From a bacterium (GTDB lineage: Bacteria; Bacteroidota; Bacteroidia; Cytophagales; Thermonemataceae): a stretch of 23,295 nt of DNA. Both the position numbers and the translations under genes were made by a program. Positions 1-7,148 of the stretch are shown piece after piece; position 1 is the first letter of the stretch; every line of letters begins with the position of its first letter. The stretch covers positions 1-23,295 of the forward strand of contig JANYGM010000039.1 of NCBI GenBank assembly GCA_025362415.1. The letters are read 5' to 3'. The notes beneath the pieces are model-generated. The model made no database searches, was not told the origin of the DNA, and worked only from the letters and a program-made list of their open reading frames with translations.

Positions 1-206
1 TGGTGTCAGAAGTTTCCTTCTGACACCAAACCACGCCAAACAATGTATGCAGACACTTGTACGAGTTTGCTAGGGTGGTTTTTGGTGTCAGGTAGAAAAA
101 CCTGACACCATAGGAAAAACCACCCAAATAGGTTGGTTTTGTGCTTATAAGTGCTTAGATACATTGTTTGGCGTGGTTTGGTGTCAGGTAGAAAAACCTG
201 ACACCA
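1..206. repeat. Nested palindromic repeat cluster
   Basis: Three hairpins share the half-site TGGTGTCAG: 1-28 (12-bp stem, loop TTTC), 83-110 (11-bp stem, loop AGAAAA) and 179-206 (11-bp stem, same loop). The middle hairpin is enclosed by an 11-bp inverted repeat, 73-83 with 115-125. The whole is enclosed by a perfect 27-bp inverted repeat, 21-47 with 160-186. The structure could fold as a large cruciform or, if transcribed, as a branched RNA. It lies downstream of the rhomboid gene ending at 258. It resembles a REP/MITE-type non-autonomous repeat. There is no open reading frame in it, and its left limit may lie outside the window. Confidence 0.85.
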
Positions 207-257
207 CAGGAAAAGTTTAGAAAGGCATTTTTATATTTACCAGAAATGAAAAAAAAA

Positions 258-815
258 TTATTTTGCTTGCACCTCATTATTAGTTTTGAAAAACCCAAAA
301 AAACTACCTGCCACACCACCAAAAATATGCGCAAAATGTGATATATTAGTGCTTGTAGTAAAAGCATCTAGTAACTCTTTTCCTACATACATAATTAGTA
401 CAAAAATAAAAGTAAGTGGTATTACACCTTTTTGAGCGTTGGTAACAGATGAAAGCACAATCATCATAAAAACTATACCACTTGCACCCATAAGCCCTGT
501 TGAAAGAAACATTACATTAATTATTCCTGTGAGTAGTGCCGTAATAAAACACATAAACGCCAATTTTGCAGAGCCATATTTTTCTTCTAAGATAGGTCCT
601 AAAAGCAATATATAAGCAAAATTGCCAAAATAATGCGCCCAGTCTGCGTGTCCCATTCCGTGAGAAAACAACCTAAAATAGTCTAATGGGTTGCCAAAAT
701 CCATTCTTGTACCTACCGCAAAAAAAGTTTCTGTAAAACTTGTTCCAATCAAGCGTATAGCCGCACAAGCCAGAGAAAAAGAAAGCACAAAAGGAGCATT
801 ATAAGTAATTCTCAT
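258..815 (-). CDS. Rhomboid family intramembrane serine protease (small form)
   Basis: A 185-residue polytopic membrane protein whose motifs match rhomboid proteases, which cut transmembrane helices inside the bilayer with a Ser-His dyad. The loop-1/TM2 signature is seen as H56-x4-H61-x3-N65 (GHADWAHYFGN). The catalytic serine is Ser112 in GASG, and the catalytic histidine is His163 in AHIFGG. Hydrophobic segments cover about residues 7-24, 60-75, 84-104, 110-123, 131-148 and 160-176, so this is a minimal six-helix form without an added cytoplasmic domain. The start is an ATG. It is divergent from the permease at 954, and the space between them holds a minus-strand TATATTTG (943-950) that could be a promoter element. 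The substrate cannot be told from sequence. A second, longer rhomboid lies at 18170-18979. Confidence 0.9.
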   Translation of the reverse strand: MRITYNAPFVLSFSLACAAIRLIGTSFTETFFAVGTRMDFGNPLDYFRLFSHGMGHADWAHYFGNFAYILLLGPILEEKYGSAKLAFMCFITALLTGIINVMFLSTGLMGASGIVFMMIVLSSVTNAQKGVIPLTFIFVLIMYVGKELLDAFTTSTNISHFAHIFGGVAGSFFGFFKTNNEVQAK

Positions 816-953
816 AAAAATATTGGGTAAAATACGTTTTCTAATGTTAAACTACACAAAACTACACATTTTCTTATCAAAAACCTTCAAAAAAGTGTAA
901 TATTTTGCTTTTTTCTGCGTTGTGATTTCATATAAAATTTGACAAATATAATT

Positions 954-2186
954 ATGAATTTTTTTGAAAATATACGTGTTGCTTTGGGTGCTATACGAGA
1001 AAACTTGTTGCGTACCATTCTCACTGCTCTGATTATTGCTTTTGGGATAATGTCGTTAGTGGGTATTCTCACTGCCGTAGATAGCATTCAGGCATCTGTA
1101 AGTACCAGTTTTGCAAGTCTTGGCGCAAATGCTTTTGATATTTATGCGCCCAATGCACGCAACCGCAGACAACAAGATAATGATGCCAACGTGCCGCCTA
1201 TCAAATACAAAGAAGCTACAAAATTAAAAGAAATACTGCCTAGTACTGGTGTGGTAGGTATTTCTACTATGGTTACGTTTACGGCAGAGGCAAAATTTTT
1301 CTCCAAAAAAACAAATCCTAACACGCTTGTTTTGGGTGCAGACGAGCATTATATCAACCAAAAAGGCTATAAAATGCGCTCAGGACGTAATTTTAGCACA
1401 ACAGAACTTTATACTGGTGCGCCTGTGGTGGTTATTGCAGACAAAATTCGTGAAACTCTTTTTGATACCAAAGACCCAATTAACCAATTTATTGTTTTGA
1501 TGGGCAAAAAATACAAAATTATTGGCGTATTAGAGTCTAAAGGCAGTAATATGGGTGGCGGTGGTGGTGATAGAGCCTGTTTAGTGCCACTTTATAATGC
1601 GGTTTTGCTTGCAGGAGAAGAAAAATTAACTTATAATATGAAAGTTGCGGTAGCTAATCCAGCTGAATTTGAGCCACTTATGGAAACAGCAACAGGATTA
1701 ATGCGTCAAATACGTAGAGATAGACTAGGAAAAAGCAACTCTTTTGAACTTAAAAAAAGTGAAACACTAGGCGACAGGCTCAAAGACATTACTGGATACC
1801 TCAAAATGGGAGGCGGTTTGGTAGGTTTTATTACGCTTTTGGGTGCAAGTATTGGACTGATGAACATTATGCTTGTGTCCGTAACAGAGCGTACTCGTGA
1901 GATAGGCGTAAGAAAGGCATTAGGCGCAACTCCTAGACGTATAAGAGAACAATTTTTGATAGAAGCTATTGTTATTTGTCAAATTGGAGGAATTTTAGGA
2001 ATTATTTTGGGGATTGGTGTAGGAAATTTGGTAGCAAGTTTTATAAGTTCTGGTGGGTTTATTGTGCCTTGGGTTTGGATAATAACAGGAGTGCTGATTT
2101 GTGCTTTTGTGGGTGTGCTTTCTGGATATTATCCTGCTAGTAAAGCCTCACAACTTGACCCCATTGAGGCTTTGAGGTTTGAATAA
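954..2186 (+). CDS. ABC transporter permease, MacB/FtsX type
   Basis: A 410-residue permease of the MacB/FtsX superfamily, which couples a cytoplasmic ATPase to periplasmic lipoprotein or peptide transport, or to mechanotransmission. One N-terminal membrane helix (about residues 20-42, after an RTILTALII-type segment) is followed by a large periplasmic MacB-PCD-like domain (about 50-265) with a glycine run GGGGGDRAC. Three C-terminal helices follow. The cytoplasmic coupling segment TERTREIGVRKALGATPRRI is highly typical of the family, and the end PIEALRFE is the usual PxxALR tail. I start at ATG 954; an in-frame TTG at 939 would add five residues but is less likely. No ATPase or membrane-fusion gene is next to it, so its partner must be encoded elsewhere. 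Confidence 0.9.
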   Translation: MNFFENIRVALGAIRENLLRTILTALIIAFGIMSLVGILTAVDSIQASVSTSFASLGANAFDIYAPNARNRRQQDNDANVPPIKYKEATKLKEILPSTGVVGISTMVTFTAEAKFFSKKTNPNTLVLGADEHYINQKGYKMRSGRNFSTTELYTGAPVVVIADKIRETLFDTKDPINQFIVLMGKKYKIIGVLESKGSNMGGGGGDRACLVPLYNAVLLAGEEKLTYNMKVAVANPAEFEPLMETATGLMRQIRRDRLGKSNSFELKKSETLGDRLKDITGYLKMGGGLVGFITLLGASIGLMNIMLVSVTERTREIGVRKALGATPRRIREQFLIEAIVICQIGGILGIILGIGVGNLVASFISSGGFIVPWVWIITGVLICAFVGVLSGYYPASKASQLDPIEALRFE

Positions 2187-2250
2187 GGAAGAGATGTAAG
2201 ACAAGTTGGGTATTTTTTTGTAGTTAAACACAAAACGCTATGTGTGTAAA

Positions 2251-2733
2251 TTACAGAAAACTATTCTTTATTTTTTCAATAATCTTGCTAGTAGAATATC
2301 CTTCTACTAGCGCAATAGTTTCTACTTTCCCTCCATTTGCTAAGACAAAATCAGCCCCCACAATGTTTTGAATGGCATAATCATCACCTTTTACCAAAAT
2401 ATTAGGGCAAATAATCTCAATGATTTCTTTGGGGGTTGGCTCATCAAAAAGTACAACAGCATCAACAAATGAAAATGCTGCCATCATACGTGAGCGAGCA
2501 TATTCGTTCACGACTGGGCGCAAATCACCTTTCAAACGCTTTACAGAAGCATCAGTATTTAGTCCTAAGATAAGTTTATTTCCTAGTTTTTGTGCTTTTT
2601 CCAAATAATCAATATGCCCCAAATGCACAATATCAAAGCAACCATTAGTAAAAACTATCTTTTGGTTGTCATTTTGCCATTTTTTTACGAGAGGCAACAA
2701 ATCAGCAAGAAGGAAAATTTTATCAGAAGTCAT
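2251..2733 (-). CDS. rfaE2: D-glycero-beta-D-manno-heptose 1-phosphate adenylyltransferase
   Basis: A 160-residue cytidylyltransferase-like enzyme, the stand-alone form of the C-terminal half of HldE/RfaE. In that pathway it activates heptose 1-phosphate with ATP to ADP-heptose for the LPS core. The nucleotide-binding signature is present: FTNGCFDIVHLGHIDYL with the HxGH motif near residue 39, then LILGLNTDASVKRLKG and the late motif VEGYSTSKIIEKI. The length fits the single-domain form. The start is ATG at 2731-2733, only 7 bp from a heptamer tandem repeat that fills its upstream region. It is divergent from the gmhB-like gene at 2947, whose product would act one step earlier in the same pathway, so both may be driven from the same repeat-filled interval. 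Confidence 0.93.
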   Translation of the reverse strand: MTSDKIFLLADLLPLVKKWQNDNQKIVFTNGCFDIVHLGHIDYLEKAQKLGNKLILGLNTDASVKRLKGDLRPVVNEYARSRMMAAFSFVDAVVLFDEPTPKEIIEIICPNILVKGDDYAIQNIVGADFVLANGGKVETIALVEGYSTSKIIEKIKNSFL

Positions 2734-2740
2734 TTTTAAT

Positions 2741-2851
2741 AATTAGGAATTGTGAATTGTGAATTGTGAATTAGGAATTAGGAATTAGGAATTAGGAATT
2801 GTGAATTAAGAATTAAGAATTAAGAATTAGGAATTAGGAATGAATACAAAA
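2741..2851 (+). repeat. Heptanucleotide tandem repeat ending in AATGAATACAAAA
   Basis: Fourteen uninterrupted heptamers AATT+NNN (AGG, GTG or AAG variants) run from 2741 to 2838 and end in AATGAATACAAAA (2839-2851). The array starts 7 bp upstream of the rfaE2 start codon. An inverted copy lies at 2901-2944. The same heptamers plus AATGAATAC unit recurs at 4411, 5274, 15612 and 17443. Confidence 0.9.
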
Positions 2852-2900
2852 GATTATACGAAGTTGGATTATACTTGCAATTTAGCTATAATTGTGAAAT

Positions 2901-2944
2901 TTTGTATTCATTTATAATTCACAATTCCTAATTCATAATTACTT
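2901..2944 (-). repeat. Inverted copy of the AATT-heptamer/AATGAATAC repeat
   Basis: Read on the minus strand this is four heptamers (AATTATG, AATTAGG, AATTGTG, AATTATA) followed by AATGAATACAAAAT. With the copy at 2741-2851 it forms a large inverted repeat whose conserved ends face each other across about 45 bp (2852-2896). It ends 2 bp before the gmhB ATG, so it forms most of that gene's 5' leader. Confidence 0.85.
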
Positions 2945-2946
2945 AT

Positions 2947-3450
2947 ATGAATAAAGCAGTTTTTTTGGATAGAGATGGCGTTCTTAATGAAGAAAGAGGA
3001 GATTACACTTGGCGCAAAGAAGATTTTATTATTCGTCCAGACGTTCCAGAGGCACTTTCCTTACTGAAAAACGCAGGTTTTCTATTGATTGTCATCACTA
3101 ATCAAGGAGGCATCAATAAAGGACTTTATACTGCTACTGACGTGTTAAATTGTCATCAAATTCTGCAAGAAAAATGTAATTTTCTGTTAGATGCCATTTA
3201 TTATTCTCCTTATCACCAAGATTTTACGCAATCTTTGTCAAGAAAACCTAATAGTTTGCTTTTGGAGCGTGCTATTAGTCATTTTTCTATTGACGTGGCA
3301 CAGTCTTATATGGTTGGCGACAGTCCTAGAGATTTGGAAGCAGCAGCAAAAGTAGGTATAAAAGGCATAAAAATTGCACCAAATAATCCTGAAAATAATG
3401 AAAATATCTATTTTAATTTATTAGAAACAACAAGAAAAATTATTAATTAG
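2947..3450 (+). CDS. gmhB: HAD-IIIA phosphatase, GmhB-like (heptose bisphosphate / histidinol-phosphate family)
   Basis: A 167-residue HAD-superfamily phosphatase. Motif I is DRDGVLN with nucleophile Asp8 and acid/base Asp10, motif II is TNQGG at 51-55, motif III is Lys100 in RKPN, and motif IV is VGDSPRDLEAA with Asp125 and Asp129. The family includes D-glycero-D-manno-heptose 1,7-bisphosphate 7-phosphatase (GmhB). Its position next to divergent rfaE2 supports that role in ADP-heptose synthesis. Canonical GmhB proteins have a zinc loop with a C-x-H...C-x-C pattern before the RKP motif. Here the region reads SPYHQDFTQSLSRKP and the cysteines are absent, so this is a zinc-free variant or a relative with another sugar-phosphate substrate. 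Its 3' end overlaps the convergent gene at 3443 by 8 bp. Confidence 0.82.
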   Translation: MNKAVFLDRDGVLNEERGDYTWRKEDFIIRPDVPEALSLLKNAGFLLIVITNQGGINKGLYTATDVLNCHQILQEKCNFLLDAIYYSPYHQDFTQSLSRKPNSLLLERAISHFSIDVAQSYMVGDSPRDLEAAAKVGIKGIKIAPNNPENNENIYFNLLETTRKIIN

Positions 3451-3931
3451 ACTGTTTAGCGTTCTTCTTTTTAGCGAGTTTTCGTTGCTTTTTTTTGTAT
3501 GAAAGATTGGTACGAGCCGTATCCACAATAAAGCGTTTTTTGAGTAATTTCCTACCTAAAAGTACAGGAAAACGCATATCTCCTCTGTCTGCAAGGGTAA
3601 ACTCTGCTTCAAAACTTCTTCCAAAAAGGCGCAAAACAACCACAATTACAAACCTTACTTCTTGCTCACCATTAGAACTACGCACTGCTTTCGTTTTAAA
3701 TGATGATGTTTTAAACTCTGTTTTATTGTAGGCAGGGTGTGAGTCGTCAAGCAAATGAAAAGAAATCCATTCTTGCTTATTTTCATCAATAATAATTTTG
3801 ATTTGATTACAATGAATAGAAGACGTATAAGCCCCTGTATCTATCTTACAAGCTACATTACGGCATTTCAGCACAGGAAAATCAACAAAATCTTTGTAGC
3901 CAATAGTCCGTTTTTTCTTTTTTTCTATCAT
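3443..3931 (-). CDS. RimB/RimK-associated retropepsin-like protease (Zn_protease family)
   Basis: A 162-residue protein of the family long annotated as ATP-dependent zinc protease and now seen as retropepsin-like aspartic peptidases linked to RimK-type ATP-grasp ligases. The active-site-like motif is KIDTGAYTSSIH with Asp31-Thr-Gly33. The second family block RGDMRFPVLLGRKLLKKRF lies near residues 116-134, and both ends are rich in lysine. There is no signal peptide, so it is predicted cytoplasmic. No rimK-like ligase is nearby. It is 33 bp downstream of the SiaC-type gene on the same strand and may share its transcript. The start ATG follows a G/C-rich stretch with a small TCCC/GGGA hairpin. 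It converges with gmhB, overlapping by 8 bp. Confidence 0.8.
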   Translation of the reverse strand: MIEKKKKRTIGYKDFVDFPVLKCRNVACKIDTGAYTSSIHCNQIKIIIDENKQEWISFHLLDDSHPAYNKTEFKTSSFKTKAVRSSNGEQEVRFVIVVVLRLFGRSFEAEFTLADRGDMRFPVLLGRKLLKKRFIVDTARTNLSYKKKQRKLAKKKNAKQSN

Positions 3932-3964
3932 TCTTAAAAGTCCCTTTGGGGATTTTGGGGCTAT

Positions 3965-4351
3965 TTAGTCAATAGGAAATAAGTTGATAGTAAGCCCTGT
4001 ATCCGTTTGGAAATCTTCTGCTTCATCTCTCATTCCTTCGTCGTGAGAAGGATAATACCAATTAATAATAGGTTTTCCACCTTTTTCCTCAAAAATTTTG
4101 ACCACACGCAACATATCCAAAATAGCCCTTGAAGATGCCGTATTAAAATAAGTGAGCTTAAAAGTCAATATAAGTGGTTTGATACCACTTTGTGTATATT
4201 CTTGCAACCAGCTAGTTAGGCGAGTGAAAAACTCAAAAGTTTCTTCTTGATACGACTCTCCTTCTATGTCGCAAATGCCAGTAGTTGCATTGAAAGTTAC
4301 TTTTGGGTTGAGATAAGTGCCTTTTTGCCCTTGTATTGTTAAATCTTCCAT
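3965..4351 (-). CDS. siaC: SiaC family regulatory phosphoprotein (DUF1987)
   Basis: A 128-residue protein matching the DUF1987/SiaC family. In Pseudomonas, SiaC is a STAS-like switch protein phosphorylated by SiaB, dephosphorylated by SiaA, and when unphosphorylated activates the diguanylate cyclase SiaD. The N-terminal strand segment with TPKVTF-like LNPKVTF, the central FKLTYFNTASSRAILDML and the end WYYPSHDEGMRDEAEDFQ are the family blocks. By analogy the phosphorylated residue would be the Thr in YFNTASS (Thr71), which is inference. It lies downstream of the SiaB-like kinase on the same strand, separated by 244 bp that hold a heptamer repeat (4411-4451). No SiaA or SiaD homologue is in the window, so its output target is unknown. 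Confidence 0.88.
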   Translation of the reverse strand: MEDLTIQGQKGTYLNPKVTFNATTGICDIEGESYQEETFEFFTRLTSWLQEYTQSGIKPLILTFKLTYFNTASSRAILDMLRVVKIFEEKGGKPIINWYYPSHDEGMRDEAEDFQTDTGLTINLFPID

Positions 4352-4410
4352 AGTGAAAAAAAAGAGGAAATATGCTTAATGAGATAATTTAATTGTTACA
4401 GATGCTAAGT

Positions 4411-4451
4411 AATTATGAATTATAAATTGTGAATTATGAATGAATACAAGG
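4411..4451 (+). repeat. AATT-heptamer/AATGAATAC repeat copy
   Basis: Four heptamers (AATTATG, AATTATA, AATTGTG, AATTATG) at 4411-4438 are followed by AATGAATACAAGG. It is the same unit as at 2741 and sits between the siaB-like and siaC-like genes (intergenic 4352-4595). The rest of that interval is A/T-rich with no clear gene. Confidence 0.85.
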
Positions 4452-4595
4452 TTTTGATAATGAGATGATTGCATACTGCCTCATCAAATCATAATACAAA
4501 CTAATTATAGTAACCTATTTATTACAAATAAAGCTATTTTACTTAATTTTGTTTAACTTTATTTGGAAAAATATTTTACAAAATAAAATACACCT

Positions 4596-5156
4596 TTAAT
4601 TTACTGTTGCTACTTGTTGCTTAGCAATAGTTACAGAAATCATAAAGTAGGCATCTTGCTCATTGAAGTCGTGCCAATGAATACTTATGTTACTATCAGC
4701 TCTGATAGCAACATTTACAAGCCCAATATTGCCTGTAGTATGCCCTTTTTCGTCACCTTCAGTTCTTAGATTGCTTTTTATTTGCCTAAGATTTTGCCTA
4801 TCTTTTCCTGTAATAAGGTCACATCTTTGTTTAAGGTTAGCAGAATTAGCGACTTCCACAAGATTTCCTGCCATTAGCGTAAAATGGCTGTCAGTTTCTA
4901 AAAGCATAGTTCTACCAATACCAATTTGCCTATCATTAAGCATACAATGATGTGCAGAATAAGATTTTATGTTTTCAGCAAGTTCAATGAATACATAAAA
5001 TAGCACTTCATTGATATTAAGCTCATCAGAGGCATTTTGCCTGATATGTTTTCCTAATTCAAGGATAAGTGGCGGTACAAATGGTCCATTATATTCTAGT
5101 AATATATTGCCATCACTCCCCACATATTTTTCTAAAACCCTTGCTGTATTGTTCAT
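4596..5156 (-). CDS. siaB: SiaB family protein kinase (DUF6272)
   Basis: A 186-residue protein resembling SiaB, a small HATPase/GHKL-fold serine/threonine kinase that phosphorylates SiaC. The N-box-like helix is IELAENIKSYSAHH with the Mg-binding type Asn62. The GNIGLVNVAIRAD segment near residue 142 is in the position of the ATP-lid/G-box, and an N-terminal strand ILLEYNGPF is typical of the family. I place the start at ATG 5156 (MNNTARV); a longer in-frame version would need a TTG at 5192 and gains no conserved sequence. No transmembrane segment is seen, so it is cytoplasmic. The SiaC-like partner follows on the same strand, which makes a kinase-substrate pair the best reading. Confidence 0.82.
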   Translation of the reverse strand: MNNTARVLEKYVGSDGNILLEYNGPFVPPLILELGKHIRQNASDELNINEVLFYVFIELAENIKSYSAHHCMLNDRQIGIGRTMLLETDSHFTLMAGNLVEVANSANLKQRCDLITGKDRQNLRQIKSNLRTEGDEKGHTTGNIGLVNVAIRADSNISIHWHDFNEQDAYFMISVTIAKQQVATVN

Positions 5157-5273
5157 TGGTAATGAAGTTTTGGGCGCAGTTGATATTATCAATTTCTTAT
5201 CAATTAAATAGCGTTTTTGATAATTTTTTTTATGCTTTTTGTTTAATACTTTTTGATAATTTTAGTAGTGAAT

Positions 5274-5319
5274 TTGTATTCATTCACAATTCACAATTTA
5301 AAATTCACAATTTAAAATT
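5274..5319 (-). repeat. AATT-heptamer/AATGAATAC repeat copy
   Basis: On the plus strand it begins TTGTATTCATT (5274-5284) and continues as five heptamers (CACAATT, CACAATT, TAAAATT, CACAATT, TAAAATT) to 5319. On the minus strand this is the unit seen at 2741. It abuts the stop codon of the exonuclease gene (stop at 5319-5321), so it forms the 3' end of that transcript and the upstream region of the siaB-like gene. Confidence 0.85.
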
Positions 5320-6062
5320 CAATTACAAGCTACTTTCTCCAAAAAATCTATTTCTTCTTCTTTTAACAGTGGTTGCAGGGAGTATTTTAGGAAAACTTGT
5401 GCTGTTGCTAATACATCTTTCTCACAATACGTAGCAATACGTTCTGCATCTTTTTCTTCCCAAAAAACTTTCCCCACTTGGCTGCCGTCAATGTCATCTT
5501 TTGGTGTAGGAATTTCAAAAATGGCACAAAGGAGTTCTAGTTTTGTGTAGGCTTTATAATCTCCAAAACGCCACATTTCCATAGTATCAACGTGAGAGAT
5601 TTCCCAAGGCTTTTTCCCTTGTGTTTCCAATATTTTTGGAATAGGAATTTGCAAAATCAAAAATCTACGACACATATAAGGAAAGTCAAATTCTTTTCCA
5701 TTGTGCGCACAAAGCGTTTTATCTTTTGCTTTTGTGTCTAAAATAGTAGCAAATTGCCTCAAAAGTTCTCTTTCATCTGTGCCATAAACTGATTTTACAA
5801 AAAAACGGCTTATTCTTTTTTCTTTGTCATCATATTTGCAAGTACCAAAACTAATACAAACAATTTTCCCAAATTCTGCGTAAATGCCTGCATATTCCAA
5901 GTATTTTTCTGCATCTGTTTTGGTGCTTTCAGGCTCAATTCTTTTAGCTTTGAGATGCCACATTTTCTGCATTTGCTCCGAAAGTTCTTCGTAAGTGTCT
6001 GTTCCTCTTACAGTTTCTATATCTAAAAATAAAAGTTTTGAAATATCTTGTGGCGTGTACAT
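5319..6062 (-). CDS. 3'-5' exonuclease, DEDDy/PolB-like
   Basis: A 247-residue nuclease of the RNase H-like DEDD superfamily, which removes nucleotides from 3' ends using two metal ions. Exo I is FLDIET with Asp14 and Glu16. Exo II is in AHNGKEFDFPYM with Asp126. Exo III is ATYCEKDV with Tyr212 and Asp216, which gives the DEDDy pattern. The whole length matches the stand-alone PolB-type proofreading-like exonucleases of bacteria (DNA_pol_B_exo2 type); no polymerase domain is attached. The start is ATG. Upstream, a well-spaced Bacteroidota promoter is visible (6102-6133). It is probably a monocistronic unit, since the GDP-fucose synthase stop lies upstream of that promoter. The role in repair or RNA decay cannot be chosen from sequence. 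Confidence 0.87.
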   Translation of the reverse strand: MYTPQDISKLLFLDIETVRGTDTYEELSEQMQKMWHLKAKRIEPESTKTDAEKYLEYAGIYAEFGKIVCISFGTCKYDDKEKRISRFFVKSVYGTDERELLRQFATILDTKAKDKTLCAHNGKEFDFPYMCRRFLILQIPIPKILETQGKKPWEISHVDTMEMWRFGDYKAYTKLELLCAIFEIPTPKDDIDGSQVGKVFWEEKDAERIATYCEKDVLATAQVFLKYSLQPLLKEEEIDFLEKVACN

Positions 6063-6101
6063 TCGTTAGTTTACTGCTTTTAAATTTCCTTTATTATTTC
6101 C

Positions 6102-6133
6102 CAAATATACAAAAAATAGTTTGTTATTACAAA
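6102..6133 (-). promoter_or_regulatory. Bacteroidota-type promoter for the exonuclease gene
   Basis: On the minus strand a TTTG (plus-strand CAAA, 6130-6133) is followed after 20 bp by TATATTTG (plus-strand CAAATATA, 6102-6109). This fits the Bacteroidota -33/-7 pattern TTTG-N19-21-TAnnTTTG. The exonuclease start codon is about 40 bp downstream. Confidence 0.7.
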
Positions 6134-6162
6134 AAATAGATTTTTTTATACTTGAAATCTTT

Positions 6163-7083
6163 CTATAAAAACTTAGTTTCATATACTTTTTTGATACCAT
6201 CTTTTAAAGAAATACTTGCTTTCCAACCCAAATTATTGATTTTTGAAGTATCCATCAGTTTGCGAGGTGTGCCGTCAGGTTTTGAGGTATCAAAACGAAG
6301 TTCACCAGTAAAACCTACAATTTCTTTCACGAGCAATGCTAACTCCTTGATACTCAAATCTTCGCCCACACCAATATTGACTATTTCGGGCTGGTCGTAG
6401 TTTTTCATCAGAAACACACACGCATCAGCCAAATCATCTACATTCATAAACTCACGCAAAGGCGTGCCTGTCCCCCAAACCTCTACAAAATGGCTATTTT
6501 GGAGTTTTGCCTCGTGAAACTTGCGTATAAGCGCAGGCAAAACGTGAGATTTTTGCAAATCATAGTTATCACCTTCTCCATACAAATTGGTGGGCATTAC
6601 TGATATGAAATTGCAGTTATATTGTAAACGGTAGCTTTCGCACATTTTAATACCTGCTATTTTGGCAATGGCATAAGATTCGTTGGTGCTTTCTAACTCG
6701 CCTGTGAGCAAATATTCTTCTTTTAGGGGCTGTGGAGCAAGTTTTGGATAAATACAAGACGACCCCAAAAACATTAATTTCTTTACATTATGTACATAAG
6801 ATTGATGAATAATGTTGTTTTGTATCATTAGATTTTCATACAAAAAATCAGCACGATAGGTATTATTAGCCAAAATTCCGCCCACTTTTGCTGCTGCCAA
6901 AAACACATATTCAGGTTTTTCTTGTTCAAAAAATGCTTCTACGGCACTTTGGTTGCGTAAATCTAATTCATTTGAAGTTTTGAGAACAAAATTTTGGTAG
7001 CCTTCATTAGTGAGTTTTCTCAAAATAGCAGAGCCAGCCATTCCACGATGCCCCGCAATATAAATTTTAGCGTTTTTTTCCAC
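6163..7083 (-). CDS. fcl: GDP-L-fucose synthase
   Basis: A 306-residue extended short-chain dehydrogenase. It converts GDP-4-keto-6-deoxymannose to GDP-L-fucose with NADPH (epimerase plus reductase) for surface polysaccharides. The cofactor motif is GHRGMAGSA at 11-19. The catalytic area has GSSCIYP (Ser109, Cys110) and ESYAIAKIAG with Tyr137 and Lys141. The family blocks PTNLYGEGDNY and WGTGTPLREFMNVDDLADA are both present. The start is GTG at 7081-7083: the reading frame has a TAA two codons upstream and no ATG before the cofactor motif. The partner gmd (GDP-mannose 4,6-dehydratase) is not in the window. It stands alone between the exonuclease and the methyltransferase. Confidence 0.94.
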   Translation of the reverse strand: MEKNAKIYIAGHRGMAGSAILRKLTNEGYQNFVLKTSNELDLRNQSAVEAFFEQEKPEYVFLAAAKVGGILANNTYRADFLYENLMIQNNIIHQSYVHNVKKLMFLGSSCIYPKLAPQPLKEEYLLTGELESTNESYAIAKIAGIKMCESYRLQYNCNFISVMPTNLYGEGDNYDLQKSHVLPALIRKFHEAKLQNSHFVEVWGTGTPLREFMNVDDLADACVFLMKNYDQPEIVNIGVGEDLSIKELALLVKEIVGFTGELRFDTSKPDGTPRKLMDTSKINNLGWKASISLKDGIKKVYETKFL

Positions 7084-7148
7084 TTTTTATGGGATTTGTT
7101 TGTGTTTTAATTGTTGTTTGCGTTTGGTATTACTTTATTTTATTTGGA

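Noticed and set aside
939..953. TTG start and TTGACA as a sigma-70 -35 box for the permease
   Set aside because: The organism looks like a Bacteroidota, which does not use that box in the same way, and the ATG at 954 gives a normal N-terminus.
2187..2257. Terminator between the permease and rfaE2
   Set aside because: TGTAGTTAAACACA and TGTGTGTAAATTACA pair only imperfectly, with an offset; too weak to list although a terminator is expected there.
2741..2944. CRISPR-like array
   Set aside because: The units are 7 bp and directly contiguous, with no spacers and no cas genes near.
5157..5192. Twelve-residue N-terminal extension of the SiaB-like kinase from a TTG
   Set aside because: The ATG at 5156 lies just before the first conserved strand and needs no rare start codon.
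5069..5434. A 121-codon plus-strand open frame
   Set aside because: It overlaps the start of the siaB-like gene, the heptamer repeat and the end of the exonuclease gene, all better supported.
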